Assembly: GCA_019246495.1 (NCBI GenBank)
Contig: JAFAQI010000012.1
Coordinates: 1-7,539 of the forward strand
Length of the DNA stretch: 7,539 bases
DNA from: Frankiales bacterium
GTDB taxonomy: Bacteria; Actinomycetota; Actinomycetes; JAFAQI01
Direction: 5' to 3'
Both the position numbers and the translations under genes were made by a program. Each line of letters begins with the position of its first letter. The stretch's first letter is position 1. Positions 1-6,943 of the stretch are shown piece by piece. The notes beneath the pieces were generated by a model that worked only from the letters and a program-made list of their open reading frames with translations, did not search any database and was not told the DNA's origin.

Positions 1-848
1 AGGGCAGCCGCAGCGGGAGTGTCGACCGCCGTCACCGCAACGCCCTGCACCAGCGAGTCGACCGTCGAGAACACAACCGCGGTCTCGCCGAGCGACGGCA
101 ACACCTGCTCGATGTAACGAAGGAACACCGCGCTGGGGCCGAGCACCAGCACGCCGCTGCGCGCGAGCGTGTCGCGATGCGAATACAGCAGATAAGCCGC
201 GCGGTGCAGCGCGACCGCGGTCTTGCCGGTGCCTGGCCCACCCTGCACGACAAGCACGCCGGACACGTCGCTGCGAATGACGCGGTCCTGCTCCGCCTGG
301 ATCGTCTCGACGATGTCGCGCATCCGCCCGGTGCGCTTCGCCGACAGCGCCGCGAGCAGCGCGCCCTCGCCGCCGAGCGTCGACCGCTCCGCCTCGCTCA
401 TCGCGTCGAGGTCGAACACGTCGTCCTCGACATCGAGCAGCGTGCGGCCTCGGGTGCGCAGGTGCCGGCGGCGTACGACGTCGTGCGGGTCGGTGGCGGT
501 CGCGCGATAGAAGGGCTCGGCGACCGGCGCGCGCCAGTCGACCAGCAGGGTGTCGTGACCCTCGTCGGTGAGCCCGATGCGGCCGATGTGGTGCCGCTCG
601 CCGGCGCGCATGTCGAGCCGGCCGAAGGCAAGACCGGACTCCACCGCGTTGAGCTGCGCCAGCCGGTCCTCGTACATCGTGGCGAAGGCGTCACGCTCGC
701 TGCGGTTCTGCGGCGTCCCGGTCGCGCCGCGGCGGCGGACCTCGGCGAGCCGCTCGCGGGTCTGGTCCCGCAGCAGGTCGAGCCGCTCGTAGAGGCGGGT
801 CAGGTAGGCCTGCTCGCGGTCGAGCTCCGCCTTCCGTCCGCCTGCCAC
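1..848 (-). CDS. helD: HelD-family RNA polymerase-associated ATPase/helicase (N-terminal part, runs off left edge)
   Basis: UvrD/Rep-like superfamily 1 ATPase of the HelD group, which binds RNA polymerase and helps release it from stalled or inactive complexes. About 282 residues are visible; the family is usually about 700, so the rest lies beyond position 1. The visible part starts with a charged helical segment (about residues 7-70, ELDREQAYLTRLYERL), as expected for the N-terminal arm that enters the polymerase secondary channel. The family motifs GRLD (76-79), IGRIGL (88-93), VDWRAP (103-108), FYRAT and RRRHLRTRGR (126-135) follow. Next come a Q-motif-like IQAEQDRVIR (183-192) and Walker A GGPGTGKT (203-210, Lys209). 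Motifs II-VI and the C-terminal RecA-like domain are not in the window. The GTG start at 848-846 is chosen because AAAGGGG lies 4 nt upstream and no usable in-frame start is seen further up. The gene is divergent from acnR across 126 bp. Family assignment is firm; HelD versus the related HelR subtype is not settled. Confidence 0.9.
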   Translation of the reverse strand, partial: MAGGRKAELDREQAYLTRLYERLDLLRDQTRERLAEVRRRGATGTPQNRSERDAFATMYEDRLAQLNAVESGLAFGRLDMRAGERHHIGRIGLTDEGHDTLLVDWRAPVAEPFYRATATDPHDVVRRRHLRTRGRTLLDVEDDVFDLDAMSEAERSTLGGEGALLAALSAKRTGRMRDIVETIQAEQDRVIRSDVSGVLVVQGGPGTGKTAVALHRAAYLLYSHRDTLARSGVLVLGPSAVFLRYIEQVLPSLGETAVVFSTVDSLVQGVAVTAVDTPAAAA

Positions 849-900
849 ACCGCCCCTTTGCCGTCTCCGTGCGGGAAATCGAGCGATCCAGACTATGCCA

Positions 901-912
901 GTCTTGCAAGAC
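901..912. promoter_or_regulatory. Perfect 12-bp palindrome, candidate AcnR operator
   Basis: GTCTTGCAAGAC is identical to its own reverse complement. It sits over the proposed -35 of the downstream TetR-aconitase unit, a usual place for a TetR-family operator. Taken as a 16-mer (899-914, CAG...CGG), it loosely recalls the CAG-N10-CTG form I remember for the corynebacterial AcnR site. That resemblance is weak and from memory. Binding by the adjacent repressor is an inference. Confidence 0.5.
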
Positions 913-933
913 GGACGTACGGTTTGCTAGTCT
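904..933 (+). promoter_or_regulatory. Candidate acnR-acn promoter
   Basis: TTGCAA (904-909) as -35 and TAGTCT (928-933, fits TAnnnT) as -10 are separated by 18 nt. The expected transcription start is near 940, giving a leader of about 35 nt before the GTG at 975. The -35 lies inside the palindrome, so a bound repressor would block polymerase. Prediction by eye only. Confidence 0.45.
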
Positions 934-974
934 GATCGAAGCAGCCCGCAGGCGACGCGGATGGGGAGGGACCG

Positions 975-1559
975 GTGCCGAAGGTCAGCGCGGAACGCCT
1001 CGCCGCCACCCGGCGCCGCGTCCTCGACGGCGCGCGGCAGGCGTTCGCAGCCCACGGCTACGAGGGCGCGACCGTCCGGCTGCTCGAGGAGGAGACCGGC
1101 CTGTCCCGCGGGGCGATCTTCCACCACTTTCCCGACAAGGAAGCGCTGTTCCTCGCGCTCGCCCAGGAGGACGCGGAGGAGGTCGCGGCGGTCGTCGACG
1201 ACGCCGGCCTGGTCGAGGCCATGCGGCGGCTGCGCGACAAGGAGGCCGGCTGGCTCGGCGTACAGCTCGAGGTCGCCCGCCGGCTCCGCACCGACGCCGA
1301 GTTCCGCGCGACCTGGGAGCGCCACCTGCGCGACATCGCCCGCGCGACCCAGGCCCGCCTCGCCCGGCAACGCGACGCCGGCGTCGTACGACGGGACGTG
1401 CCCGTCGAGACGCTCGCTGCGTTCCTCTCCCTCGTCTACGACGGGCTCGTCGCACACCTCGCGACCGGCATGCCCGTCGCTCATCTCGACGGGGTGCTGG
1501 ACCTCGTCGAGCAAGCCGTACGCGAAACTGCCACGACGACATCGAAGGGTCACCACTGA
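975..1559 (+). CDS. acnR: AcnR-like TetR-family repressor of aconitase
   Basis: Cytosolic DNA-binding repressor of 194 residues, normal for TetR proteins. The N-terminal helix-turn-helix (about 32-53) reads [20 protein letters not shown] followed by [13 protein letters not shown], which closely matches my memory of corynebacterial AcnR. The C-terminal half also has AcnR-like stretches: [20 protein letters not shown] (97-116), [20 protein letters not shown] (141-160) and LDLVEQAVR near the end. In Corynebacterium glutamicum, AcnR represses the aconitase gene, and citrate has been reported as a ligand. Start is GTG with GGGGAGGG 4 nt upstream. The stop is 1 nt before the aconitase ATG, so the two are almost certainly co-transcribed and the regulator probably represses its own operon at 901-912. 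The order is unusual: in corynebacteria and mycobacteria I recall acnR downstream of acn. TetR family is certain; the AcnR role rests on similarity and context. Confidence 0.88.
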   Translation: MPKVSAERLAATRRRVLDGARQAFAAHGYEGATVRLLEEETGLSRGAIFHHFPDKEALFLALAQEDAEEVAAVVDDAGLVEAMRRLRDKEAGWLGVQLEVARRLRTDAEFRATWERHLRDIARATQARLARQRDAGVVRRDVPVETLAAFLSLVYDGLVAHLATGMPVAHLDGVLDLVEQAVRETATTTSKGHH

Positions 1560-1560
1560 C

Positions 1561-4341
1561 ATGAGCGACAACAGCTTCGACGCCCGCGCGACGATCTCGG
1601 TGGGCGGCCGCGAGGTCACGATCTATCGCCTCGACGCGGTCGACGGCAGTGCGCGCCTCCCCTACTCGCTGAAGGTCCTGCTCGAAAACCTGCTGCGCAA
1701 CGAGGACGGCCATCAGGTGACGGCTGAGCAGATCCGTGCGCTCGCCGGGTGGAAGGCCGATGCCGAGCCCGACACGGAGATCCAGTTCACCCCGGCGCGC
1801 GTCGTCATGCAGGACTTCACCGGCGTGCCGTGTGTCGTCGACCTGGCCGCAATGCGTGAGGCGATGCAGCAGCTCGGCGGCGACCCGACGAAGATCAACC
1901 CGCTCGTGCCGACCGAGCTCGTCATCGACCACTCGGTGATCGTCGATGTCTTCGGTGCGCCGGACGCGTTCGAGAAGAACGCGCAGCTGGAGTTCGAGCG
2001 CAACGAGGAGCGCTACCAGTTCCTGCGCTGGGGACAGAACGCCTTCGAGGGGTTCAAGGTCGTCCCGCCGGACACCGGCATCGTGCACCAGGTCAACCTC
2101 GAGTACCTCGCCCGCGTGGTCTTCGAGAAGGACGGTACGGCGTATCCCGACACCCTCGTCGGCACCGACTCGCACACGACGATGATCAACGGGCTCGGCG
2201 TCCTCGGCTGGGGTGTCGGTGGCATCGAGGCCGAGGCCGCGATGCTCGGCCAGCCGGTGTCGATGCTCATCCCGCGCGTCGTCGGCTTCAAGCTCTCAGG
2301 CGAGCTGCCCGAAGGTGCGACCGCGACCGACCTGGTGCTGACGATCACGGAGAAGCTTCGCCAGCACGGCGTCGTCGGCAAGTTCGTCGAGTTCTACGGT
2401 CCCGGTGTCGCGGCCGTGCCGCTGGCCAACCGGGCGACGATCGGCAACATGTCGCCGGAGTACGGCTCTACGTGCGCGATCTTCCCGGTCGACGACGAGA
2501 CGCTCACCTACCTCCGGCTGACCGGTCGACCGGACGAGCTCGTGCAGCTCGTCGAGACCTACGCGAAGGAACAGGGGCTCTGGCACGATCCGGCGGCCGA
2601 GCCGGACTACAGCGAGAAGCTCGAGCTCGACCTGTCGACGGTCGAGCCGTCGCTCGCCGGCCCCAAGCGGCCACAGGACCGCGTGTCGCTCAGCAGCGCG
2701 AAGGACTCGTTCCGCAGCGCGCTGTCGGCCTACGTGAGTGACAACGGCAACGGCAACTCGGCGAACGAGGGGTCGAAGGAGTCGTTCCCGGCGAGCGACC
2801 CGCCGGCGGTCAGCCGGGACGGCGCCCACGACGAGCCGGCCGGGGAGCCGGCGCGCGAGCGTGGCGTCGGACGGCCCAGCAAACCGGCGCGGGTCTCACT
2901 CGGCGGCACCGAGGTCGAGATCGACCACGGGGCGGTCGTCGTCGCGGCGATCACGTCGTGCACCAACACCTCGAACCCGTTCGTGATGGTCGGTGCCGGT
3001 CTGCTTGCGAAGAACGCCGTCGAGCGCGGCCTCCAGGTCAAGCCGTGGGTCAAGACCTCGCTCGCGCCGGGGTCGAAGGTCGTCATGGACTACTACGAGA
3101 AGGCCGGCCTCACGCCGTATCTCGACAAGCTCGGCTTCGGTCTCGTCGGCTACGGCTGCACGACGTGCATCGGCAACAGCGGTCCGCTGATCCCCGAGGT
3201 GTCGAAGGCCGTCAACGACAACGATCTCGCGGTCGTCTCGGTGCTCTCCGGCAACCGCAACTTCGAGGGCCGGATCAACCCCGACGTGAAGATGAACTAC
3301 CTCGCGTCGCCTCCGCTCGTCGTTGCCTACGCCCTCGCCGGCTCGATGGACATCGACATCACGCGCGAGCCGCTCGGCCAGGACGCGGACGGCAAGGACG
3401 TGTTCCTGGCGGACATCTGGCCGTCACCCAAGGAGGTCCAGGAGCTCGTTGCTTCGTCGGTGCAGGCAAGCGGCTTCTCGTCGTCGTACGACGACGTCTT
3501 CGCGGGTGACGAGCGCTGGCAGTCTCTCGACGTACCGTCGGGTGACGCGTTCGTCTGGAACGAGTCGTCGACGTATGTGCGGCGGCCGCCCTACTTCGAC
3601 GGGATGGACAAGGAGCCGAAGGGCGCGGACGACATCGTCGGCGCGCGCGTGCTCGCGGTACTCGGCGACAGCGTCACGACCGACCACATCTCCCCCGCCG
3701 GCTCGATCAAGACCGACTCGCCGGCCGGCAGCTACCTCACCGAGCACAACGTCGAGCGCAAGGACTTCAACTCCTACGGCTCGCGCCGTGGCAACCACGA
3801 GGTGATGATCCGCGGCACGTTCGCCAACATCCGGCTGCGCAACCAGCTCGCTCCCGGCACCGAGGGCGGCGTGACCCGGCACCTACCGGACGGCGCGGAG
3901 ATGTCGATCTACGACGCGGCGCAGCGCTATGCCGAGGAAGGCACGCCGCTCGTCATCCTCGCCGGCAAGGAGTACGGCTCCGGCTCGTCCCGCGACTGGG
4001 CCGCCAAGGGCACGATGCTCCTCGGCGTACGTGCCGTCATCGCCGAGTCCTACGAGCGCATCCATCGGTCCAACCTGATTGGCATGGGTGTGCTGCCACT
4101 CCAGTACGCCGCGGGAGAGAGCCGCGAGTCGTTGGGGCTGACCGGCGAGGAGACGTTCGAGATCACCGGTCTCGCCGGCGCCGACCGGATTCCGCGCGAG
4201 ATAGAGGTCAAGGCAACGAACGACGGCGGCGAGACGAAGACGTTCACGGCGACCGTGCGGATCGACACTCCGGGCGAGCAGGAGTACTACCGCCACGGCG
4301 GCATCCTGCAGTACGTCCTGCGGTCCCTGCTCGACCGCTGA
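1561..4341 (+). CDS. acnA: Aconitate hydratase (AcnA type, [4Fe-4S])
   Basis: Cytosolic TCA-cycle enzyme interconverting citrate and isocitrate via cis-aconitate. It has 926 residues, within the range of single-chain actinobacterial AcnA/IRP1-type aconitases. Visible landmarks: [20 protein letters not shown] (203-222); the cluster ligands Cys467 in [10 protein letters not shown] and Cys533/Cys536 in [27 protein letters not shown] (swivel-domain entry); and [13 protein letters not shown] (805-817), whose Ser809-Ser810-Arg811 match the active-site Ser/Arg of characterised aconitases. All key residues are present, so it should be active. Between the N-terminal domains and the ITSC region is a polar linker (about 390-448) with Asn/Gly/Ser-rich sequence and [10 protein letters not shown] at 407-416. 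The ATG at 1561 is chosen because it begins the canonical N-terminus ([11 protein letters not shown]) and follows acnR by 1 nt, with GAAGGG at 1544-1549. An in-frame ATG at 961 would add 200 unrelated residues from the wrong frame of acnR. Probably repressed by AcnR. The symbol could equally be written acn. Confidence 0.97.
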   Translation: MSDNSFDARATISVGGREVTIYRLDAVDGSARLPYSLKVLLENLLRNEDGHQVTAEQIRALAGWKADAEPDTEIQFTPARVVMQDFTGVPCVVDLAAMREAMQQLGGDPTKINPLVPTELVIDHSVIVDVFGAPDAFEKNAQLEFERNEERYQFLRWGQNAFEGFKVVPPDTGIVHQVNLEYLARVVFEKDGTAYPDTLVGTDSHTTMINGLGVLGWGVGGIEAEAAMLGQPVSMLIPRVVGFKLSGELPEGATATDLVLTITEKLRQHGVVGKFVEFYGPGVAAVPLANRATIGNMSPEYGSTCAIFPVDDETLTYLRLTGRPDELVQLVETYAKEQGLWHDPAAEPDYSEKLELDLSTVEPSLAGPKRPQDRVSLSSAKDSFRSALSAYVSDNGNGNSANEGSKESFPASDPPAVSRDGAHDEPAGEPARERGVGRPSKPARVSLGGTEVEIDHGAVVVAAITSCTNTSNPFVMVGAGLLAKNAVERGLQVKPWVKTSLAPGSKVVMDYYEKAGLTPYLDKLGFGLVGYGCTTCIGNSGPLIPEVSKAVNDNDLAVVSVLSGNRNFEGRINPDVKMNYLASPPLVVAYALAGSMDIDITREPLGQDADGKDVFLADIWPSPKEVQELVASSVQASGFSSSYDDVFAGDERWQSLDVPSGDAFVWNESSTYVRRPPYFDGMDKEPKGADDIVGARVLAVLGDSVTTDHISPAGSIKTDSPAGSYLTEHNVERKDFNSYGSRRGNHEVMIRGTFANIRLRNQLAPGTEGGVTRHLPDGAEMSIYDAAQRYAEEGTPLVILAGKEYGSGSSRDWAAKGTMLLGVRAVIAESYERIHRSNLIGMGVLPLQYAAGESRESLGLTGEETFEITGLAGADRIPREIEVKATNDGGETKTFTATVRIDTPGEQEYYRHGGILQYVLRSLLDR

Positions 4342-4354
4342 ACGACGGGTTGAG

Positions 4355-4390
4355 TGCGCGCGCTGCCGGCTAAGAGCCGCAGCGCGCGCG
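4355..4390. terminator. GC-rich hairpin between convergent genes
   Basis: The arms 4355-4370 and 4376-4390 pair over about 14-15 bp with a single bulged C (4366) and a TAAGA loop (4371-4375). It begins 13 nt after the aconitase stop and ends 1 nt before the stop of the minus-strand gene, so it can serve both. There is no T-run on either side, as is common for actinobacterial terminators. The pairing is seen directly; termination is inferred. Confidence 0.72.
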
Positions 4391-4391
4391 G

Positions 4392-4880
4392 TCAGCTCGC
4401 AGGTGCGACCGGGATGTCGACGGTGTCGTTGCCCCACATGTGGTCCGGCTTCGAGCGGGCGAAAACCGTGAGCGACGTCTGTCGGGTCGACGGGTCGCCC
4501 TGCGCCGCGTGCGGGCCGACCTGCACCTCGACAGACAGCTCGATGCCGTGACCGGCGCCCATCGGGTTGTCGGTGACGCAGCGCCCGCCGCCGGCCTTGC
4601 GCACCCAGCAGTGCACGGGGTAGCCGAGGTCGGCGAAGCCGATGACCGTACCGCGGGTAGTCCAGAGCTTCATCCGCACCGGCGCAGTGGTGCCTTGGTC
4701 GAACGTGGACACGGAGACGTCGACAAAGATGACATCGCCGGGGTGCACAGTCTGGCCACCGGAGAAGTAGGTCTTCACCGTGATGCCGCCGCCGGCGGCG
4801 CTTGCCGCGAGTGGCTGCGCGGCGAGACCGAAGACGACCGCGGTGAGCGAGACTGCAACGGCAACAAGGCGACGGGCCAT
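4392..4880 (-). CDS. Small exported protein, DUF11/CARDB-like beta-sandwich look, function unknown
   Basis: 162 residues. The N-terminus is a Sec-type signal peptide: Arg3-Arg4, a hydrophobic core (5-22, LVAVAVSLTAVVFGLAAQ) and small residues ending AASAA, with cleavage likely after Ala28 or Ala29. No lipobox Cys and no second membrane segment, so it should be released outside the membrane. The mature part (about 133 residues) is rich in alternating beta-type sequence (VIFVDVSVS, GIELSVEVQV, QTSLTVFA) and ends GNDTVDIPV. That pattern recalls the NNTATVTV-like end of DUF11/CARDB beta-sandwich domains, but I cannot assign it to a family with certainty. Cys91 and Cys101 are the only cysteines and could form a disulfide. 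The gene converges on aconitase and is divergent from the SDR gene across 47 bp. The ATG lacks a good Shine-Dalgarno; see the proposed leaderless promoter. No function is claimed. Confidence 0.82.
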   Translation of the reverse strand: MARRLVAVAVSLTAVVFGLAAQPLAASAAGGGITVKTYFSGGQTVHPGDVIFVDVSVSTFDQGTTAPVRMKLWTTRGTVIGFADLGYPVHCWVRKAGGGRCVTDNPMGAGHGIELSVEVQVGPHAAQGDPSTRQTSLTVFARSKPDHMWGNDTVDIPVAPAS

Positions 4881-4887
4881 GGCCGGA

Positions 4888-4893
4888 AACCTA
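4888..4893 (-). promoter_or_regulatory. Candidate -10 element for a leaderless transcript
   Basis: On the minus strand TAGGTT (TAnnnT) is followed by exactly 7 nt (TCCGGCC) and then the ATG of the exported-protein gene, so transcription would begin at or next to the start codon. No strong Shine-Dalgarno is visible there, which fits leaderless translation, common in actinobacteria. At 17-nt spacing the -35 would be TTTCGC (4916-4911), a poor match. Confidence 0.42.
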
Positions 4894-4927
4894 CGGGCTG
4901 TGCAGGCAGAGCGAAAGGGCAGTTGCC

Positions 4928-5689
4928 ATGGATCTCGGGCTCCACGGACTGAGCTTCATCGTCACGGGTGGATCCAAGGGTCTCGGCCGAGCAACCGCTG
5001 AGGCGCTCGTGGCCGATGGTGCCAACGTGCTGCTCTCGTCCCGCAACCAGAGCTCTGTCGACGATGCGGTCGCCGCCCTTGCGGCTGGAGCGGCGCGGCC
5101 CGACCAAGTGCGTGGCCTCGCCGCGGACAATGCCGATCCAGCAACACCCGATCGACTGGTCAGCGCGGCGCTCGACTCGTGGCGCGGGCTCGACGGCGTA
5201 CTCATCAGTGTCGGGGGTCCGCCCGGGACCGATGCGCTCGGCGCGAGCGACGAGCAGTGGTCAGCGGCGTTCGAGTCGGTGTTCATGGGTGCCGTCCGGA
5301 TGGCACGGGCGGTCGCGCCGCACCTGAACGCCAGCAGCGCGATCGGCCTGGTGCTGTCGAGCTCGGTGAAGTCGCCGCTCAGCGGCATCGAGATCAGCAA
5401 CGGCCTGCGTCCCGGCCTCGCGATGTGGGCGAAGCAACTCGCTGACGAGCTCGGGCCGCGCGGTGTGCGGGTGTTCTCGCTGATGCCCGGGCGGATCCTC
5501 ACCGATCGCATCACGTCGCTGATGCCGGACGCCGAGAGTCGTGACCGGGCGGCGCAGTCGATCCCGCTGCGTCGGATAGGTGAGCCCGCGGAGTTCGGTC
5601 GCGTGGCGGCGTTCCTGCTGTCGCCGGCGGCGTCGTACGTCACCGGCGTTGCCGTTCCGGTCGACGGTGGCGCGTTGCGAACGCTGTGA
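4928..5689 (+). CDS. Atypical SDR-family protein (beta-ketoacyl-ACP-reductase-like, lacks catalytic Tyr/Lys)
   Basis: 253 residues, the usual classical SDR length; Rossmann-fold, cytosolic, no signal peptide. The cofactor loop TGGSKGLG (13-20) is good, with SSRN (37-40) after beta-2. The NNAG position reads SVGGPPG (94-100), the form seen in the BKR-like subgroup with imperfect catalytic motifs. Ser144-146 (LSSSVKSP) provides the catalytic-serine region. The expected YxxxK is replaced by SNGLR (Ser157...Arg161), judged by aligning AMWAKQLADEL with the helix that normally follows. The later MPGRILTDRI (186-195) and YVTGVAVPVDGG (237-248) are typical SDR. It may therefore be a poor oxidoreductase, use another chemistry, or act as a binding protein; annotation as 3-oxoacyl-ACP reductase would be over-confident. 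ATG is preceded by GAAAGGG with 8-nt spacing. The stop overlaps the next gene's GTG, pointing to a joint transcript. Confidence 0.9.
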   Translation: MDLGLHGLSFIVTGGSKGLGRATAEALVADGANVLLSSRNQSSVDDAVAALAAGAARPDQVRGLAADNADPATPDRLVSAALDSWRGLDGVLISVGGPPGTDALGASDEQWSAAFESVFMGAVRMARAVAPHLNASSAIGLVLSSSVKSPLSGIEISNGLRPGLAMWAKQLADELGPRGVRVFSLMPGRILTDRITSLMPDAESRDRAAQSIPLRRIGEPAEFGRVAAFLLSPAASYVTGVAVPVDGGALRTL

Positions 5690-6840
5690 GTCCTGTCGGC
5701 GTCGGTTTGCGCCGGCGCGCCTGGAACGTGCTCGATGGCAGCTGGTTGCCGGACGCTGATTGCTGCCCGCCCAACCGGCAGGTCTATCCGCATCAATGGC
5801 TGTGGGACTCGTGCTTCCACGCGATCGCGTGGGCGGCTCTCGGCGACGAGCGGGCAGTGACCGAACTGACGTCGTGTTTCGCGGCGCAGCTCGAGGGCGG
5901 CTTCGTTCCGCACATGCGCTACCTCGGGCCGACTGTCGGTCGCGGGCCGTTGCCTGATCGGTCGTCCTTCACTCAGCCGCCGGTCTTCGCGCACACTGCG
6001 CGGGTCCTCGTCGACCGCGGATTCGCCGTGCCGCGATCGACGCTCGACGCGATCGGCCGCGCGCTCGACTGGCTGTGGCGCGAGCGGCGTACAGATGACG
6101 GTCTCGTGTTCATCGTGCATCCCTGGGAGTCGGGCGCCGATGACTCGCCGCGGTGGGACGACTGGATCGGAGTGCCGGCGTATGACAAGGAGGCGTATCG
6201 CGCAGTCGATCGGCGACTGGTCGATGCCGCGGAGTTCGACGCCGCCGGTGTCGCATGTTGGTCGCGAGAGTTCGTCGTCGCGCCTGCGGCGTTCAACGCG
6301 CTGGTGGTGCATGCACTGCGCGAGTACGCCGCACTGACCGGCGACGGGCTGTCCGTGGCGCGCGCCGATGAGCTCGGGGCGGCTTGCGATGCGTCGTTGT
6401 GGGACGACCGGGAGCAGCTCTGGGCCGATCGGCCGGTCGTCGGCGGCGGCGCCGGGGGCGGCGGCAGCAGCGGCTGGCCGACGTTGGACGGTGTGCTCGG
6501 CGCCCTTGCAACGCCCGACGAGGCTCGGGCGAACGTGGCTCTCGACCAGGTGCTCGACGAAGCGCGGTTCGCCGCCCCCTTCGGCGTGCGTTACGTGCCG
6601 CGCGGACATCCGGCGTACCTGCCCGACCAGTACTGGCGCGGGCCGGCCTGGCCGCAGCTCAACTACCTCGTGTGGGTGGCCGCGCAGCGCTGGGGGCGGC
6701 TGGACGTGTGCGAGACGGTCGCGCGGTGGAGCATTGCGGCGACCGAGTCATCGGCGCTGGCGGAGTATTGGAATCCCGAGACCGGCGGGGGTCTCGGGGC
6801 CGTGCCGCAGGGCTGGGCCGCGCTCGCTGCAACGTACTGA
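5686..6840 (+). CDS. GH63/MGH1-like glycoside hydrolase (mannosyl/glucosylglycerate-hydrolase-like), cytosolic
   Basis: 384 residues, an (alpha/alpha)6-type glycosidase with no signal peptide or membrane segment. Motifs in order: HQWLWDSCFHAIAWAALG (36-53; Asp41 at the usual general-acid position), GGFVPHMRYL, HPWESGADDSPRWDDW (145-160), PTLDGVLGAL, then YWRGPAWPQLNYLVW (316-330) and AEYWNPETGG (359-368; Glu360 at the usual general-base position), ending in QGWAAL. These are characteristic of MGH1-like GH63 enzymes, whose characterised members hydrolyse mannosylglycerate or glucosylglycerate; others act on different glucosides, so the substrate is open. It is somewhat shorter than those enzymes (about 420-450 residues from memory). 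A glycine-rich loop (253-263, GGGAGGGGSSG) replaces part of the middle. The start is GTG inside GTGA overlapping the SDR stop by 4 nt, indicating translational coupling. The acid/base assignment is by analogy. Confidence 0.87.
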   Translation: MSPVGVGLRRRAWNVLDGSWLPDADCCPPNRQVYPHQWLWDSCFHAIAWAALGDERAVTELTSCFAAQLEGGFVPHMRYLGPTVGRGPLPDRSSFTQPPVFAHTARVLVDRGFAVPRSTLDAIGRALDWLWRERRTDDGLVFIVHPWESGADDSPRWDDWIGVPAYDKEAYRAVDRRLVDAAEFDAAGVACWSREFVVAPAAFNALVVHALREYAALTGDGLSVARADELGAACDASLWDDREQLWADRPVVGGGAGGGGSSGWPTLDGVLGALATPDEARANVALDQVLDEARFAAPFGVRYVPRGHPAYLPDQYWRGPAWPQLNYLVWVAAQRWGRLDVCETVARWSIAATESSALAEYWNPETGGGLGAVPQGWAALAATY

Positions 6841-6860
6841 GCGACCAGCATCGGGCGGCG

Positions 6861-6876
6861 GTTGGGCCGGCCCGAC
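6861..6876 (+). terminator. Weak candidate hairpin after the SDR-hydrolase unit
   Basis: GTTGGG and CCCGAC can pair (6 bp including one G-T wobble) around a CCGG tetraloop, 20 nt after the hydrolase stop. There is no T-run. It could end the two-gene transcript, but such short GC hairpins are frequent by chance here. Confidence 0.28.
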
Positions 6877-6943
6877 AACTTGGCCGTGGGCGGTTTGTCA
6901 CGCCGGACGAGGAATGTCGCCGTCGGCGAGGAACCATTGAGGC

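Larger units (their letters stand above)
849..974. promoter_or_regulatory. Divergent helD/acnR control region
   Basis: These 126 bp lie between two back-to-back starts and are less GC-rich than the genes. They hold the 12-bp palindrome at 901-912, a plausible acnR promoter on the plus strand, and a TAGTCT hexamer on the minus strand (895-890) that could be the helD -10. That hexamer has no good -35 at 16-18 nt. CGATCCAGACT (884-894) and AGTCTGATCG (929-938) also form an imperfect inverted repeat, one base different in length, around the palindrome. Both genes would have leaders of about 35-40 nt, with Shine-Dalgarno-like GGGGAGGG (963-970) for acnR and AAAGGGG (859-853) for helD. The sites are read by eye and no start site is proven. 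Confidence 0.6.

Noticed and set aside
177..935. 252-codon open frame on the plus strand opposite helD
   Set aside because: It is antisense to a firmly recognised HelD reading frame; the peptide has no domain pattern and is typical of GC-rich shadow frames.
961..1560. Upstream in-frame ATG extending aconitase by 200 residues
   Set aside because: The extension is an Arg/Ser-rich wrong-frame reading of acnR, while the canonical aconitase N-terminus starts at 1561.
927..1619. 230-codon minus-strand frame opposite acnR
   Set aside because: It mirrors the well-supported TetR gene and shows no recognisable motif.
985..2175. 396-codon minus-strand frame opposite acnR and the start of acn
   Set aside because: Composition is a mixture of shadow readings with long Arg-rich stretches; both genes beneath it are certain.
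4891..6609. 572-codon minus-strand frame opposite the SDR and hydrolase genes
   Set aside because: Long, but it lies against two genes with clear family motifs and a coupled start; no motif was seen in it. Long antisense frames are expected at this GC content.
6841..6943. Promoter for the lipoprotein gene
   Set aside because: TTGTCA (6895-6900) resembles a -35, but no acceptable -10 follows at 16-19 nt, so no promoter is called.
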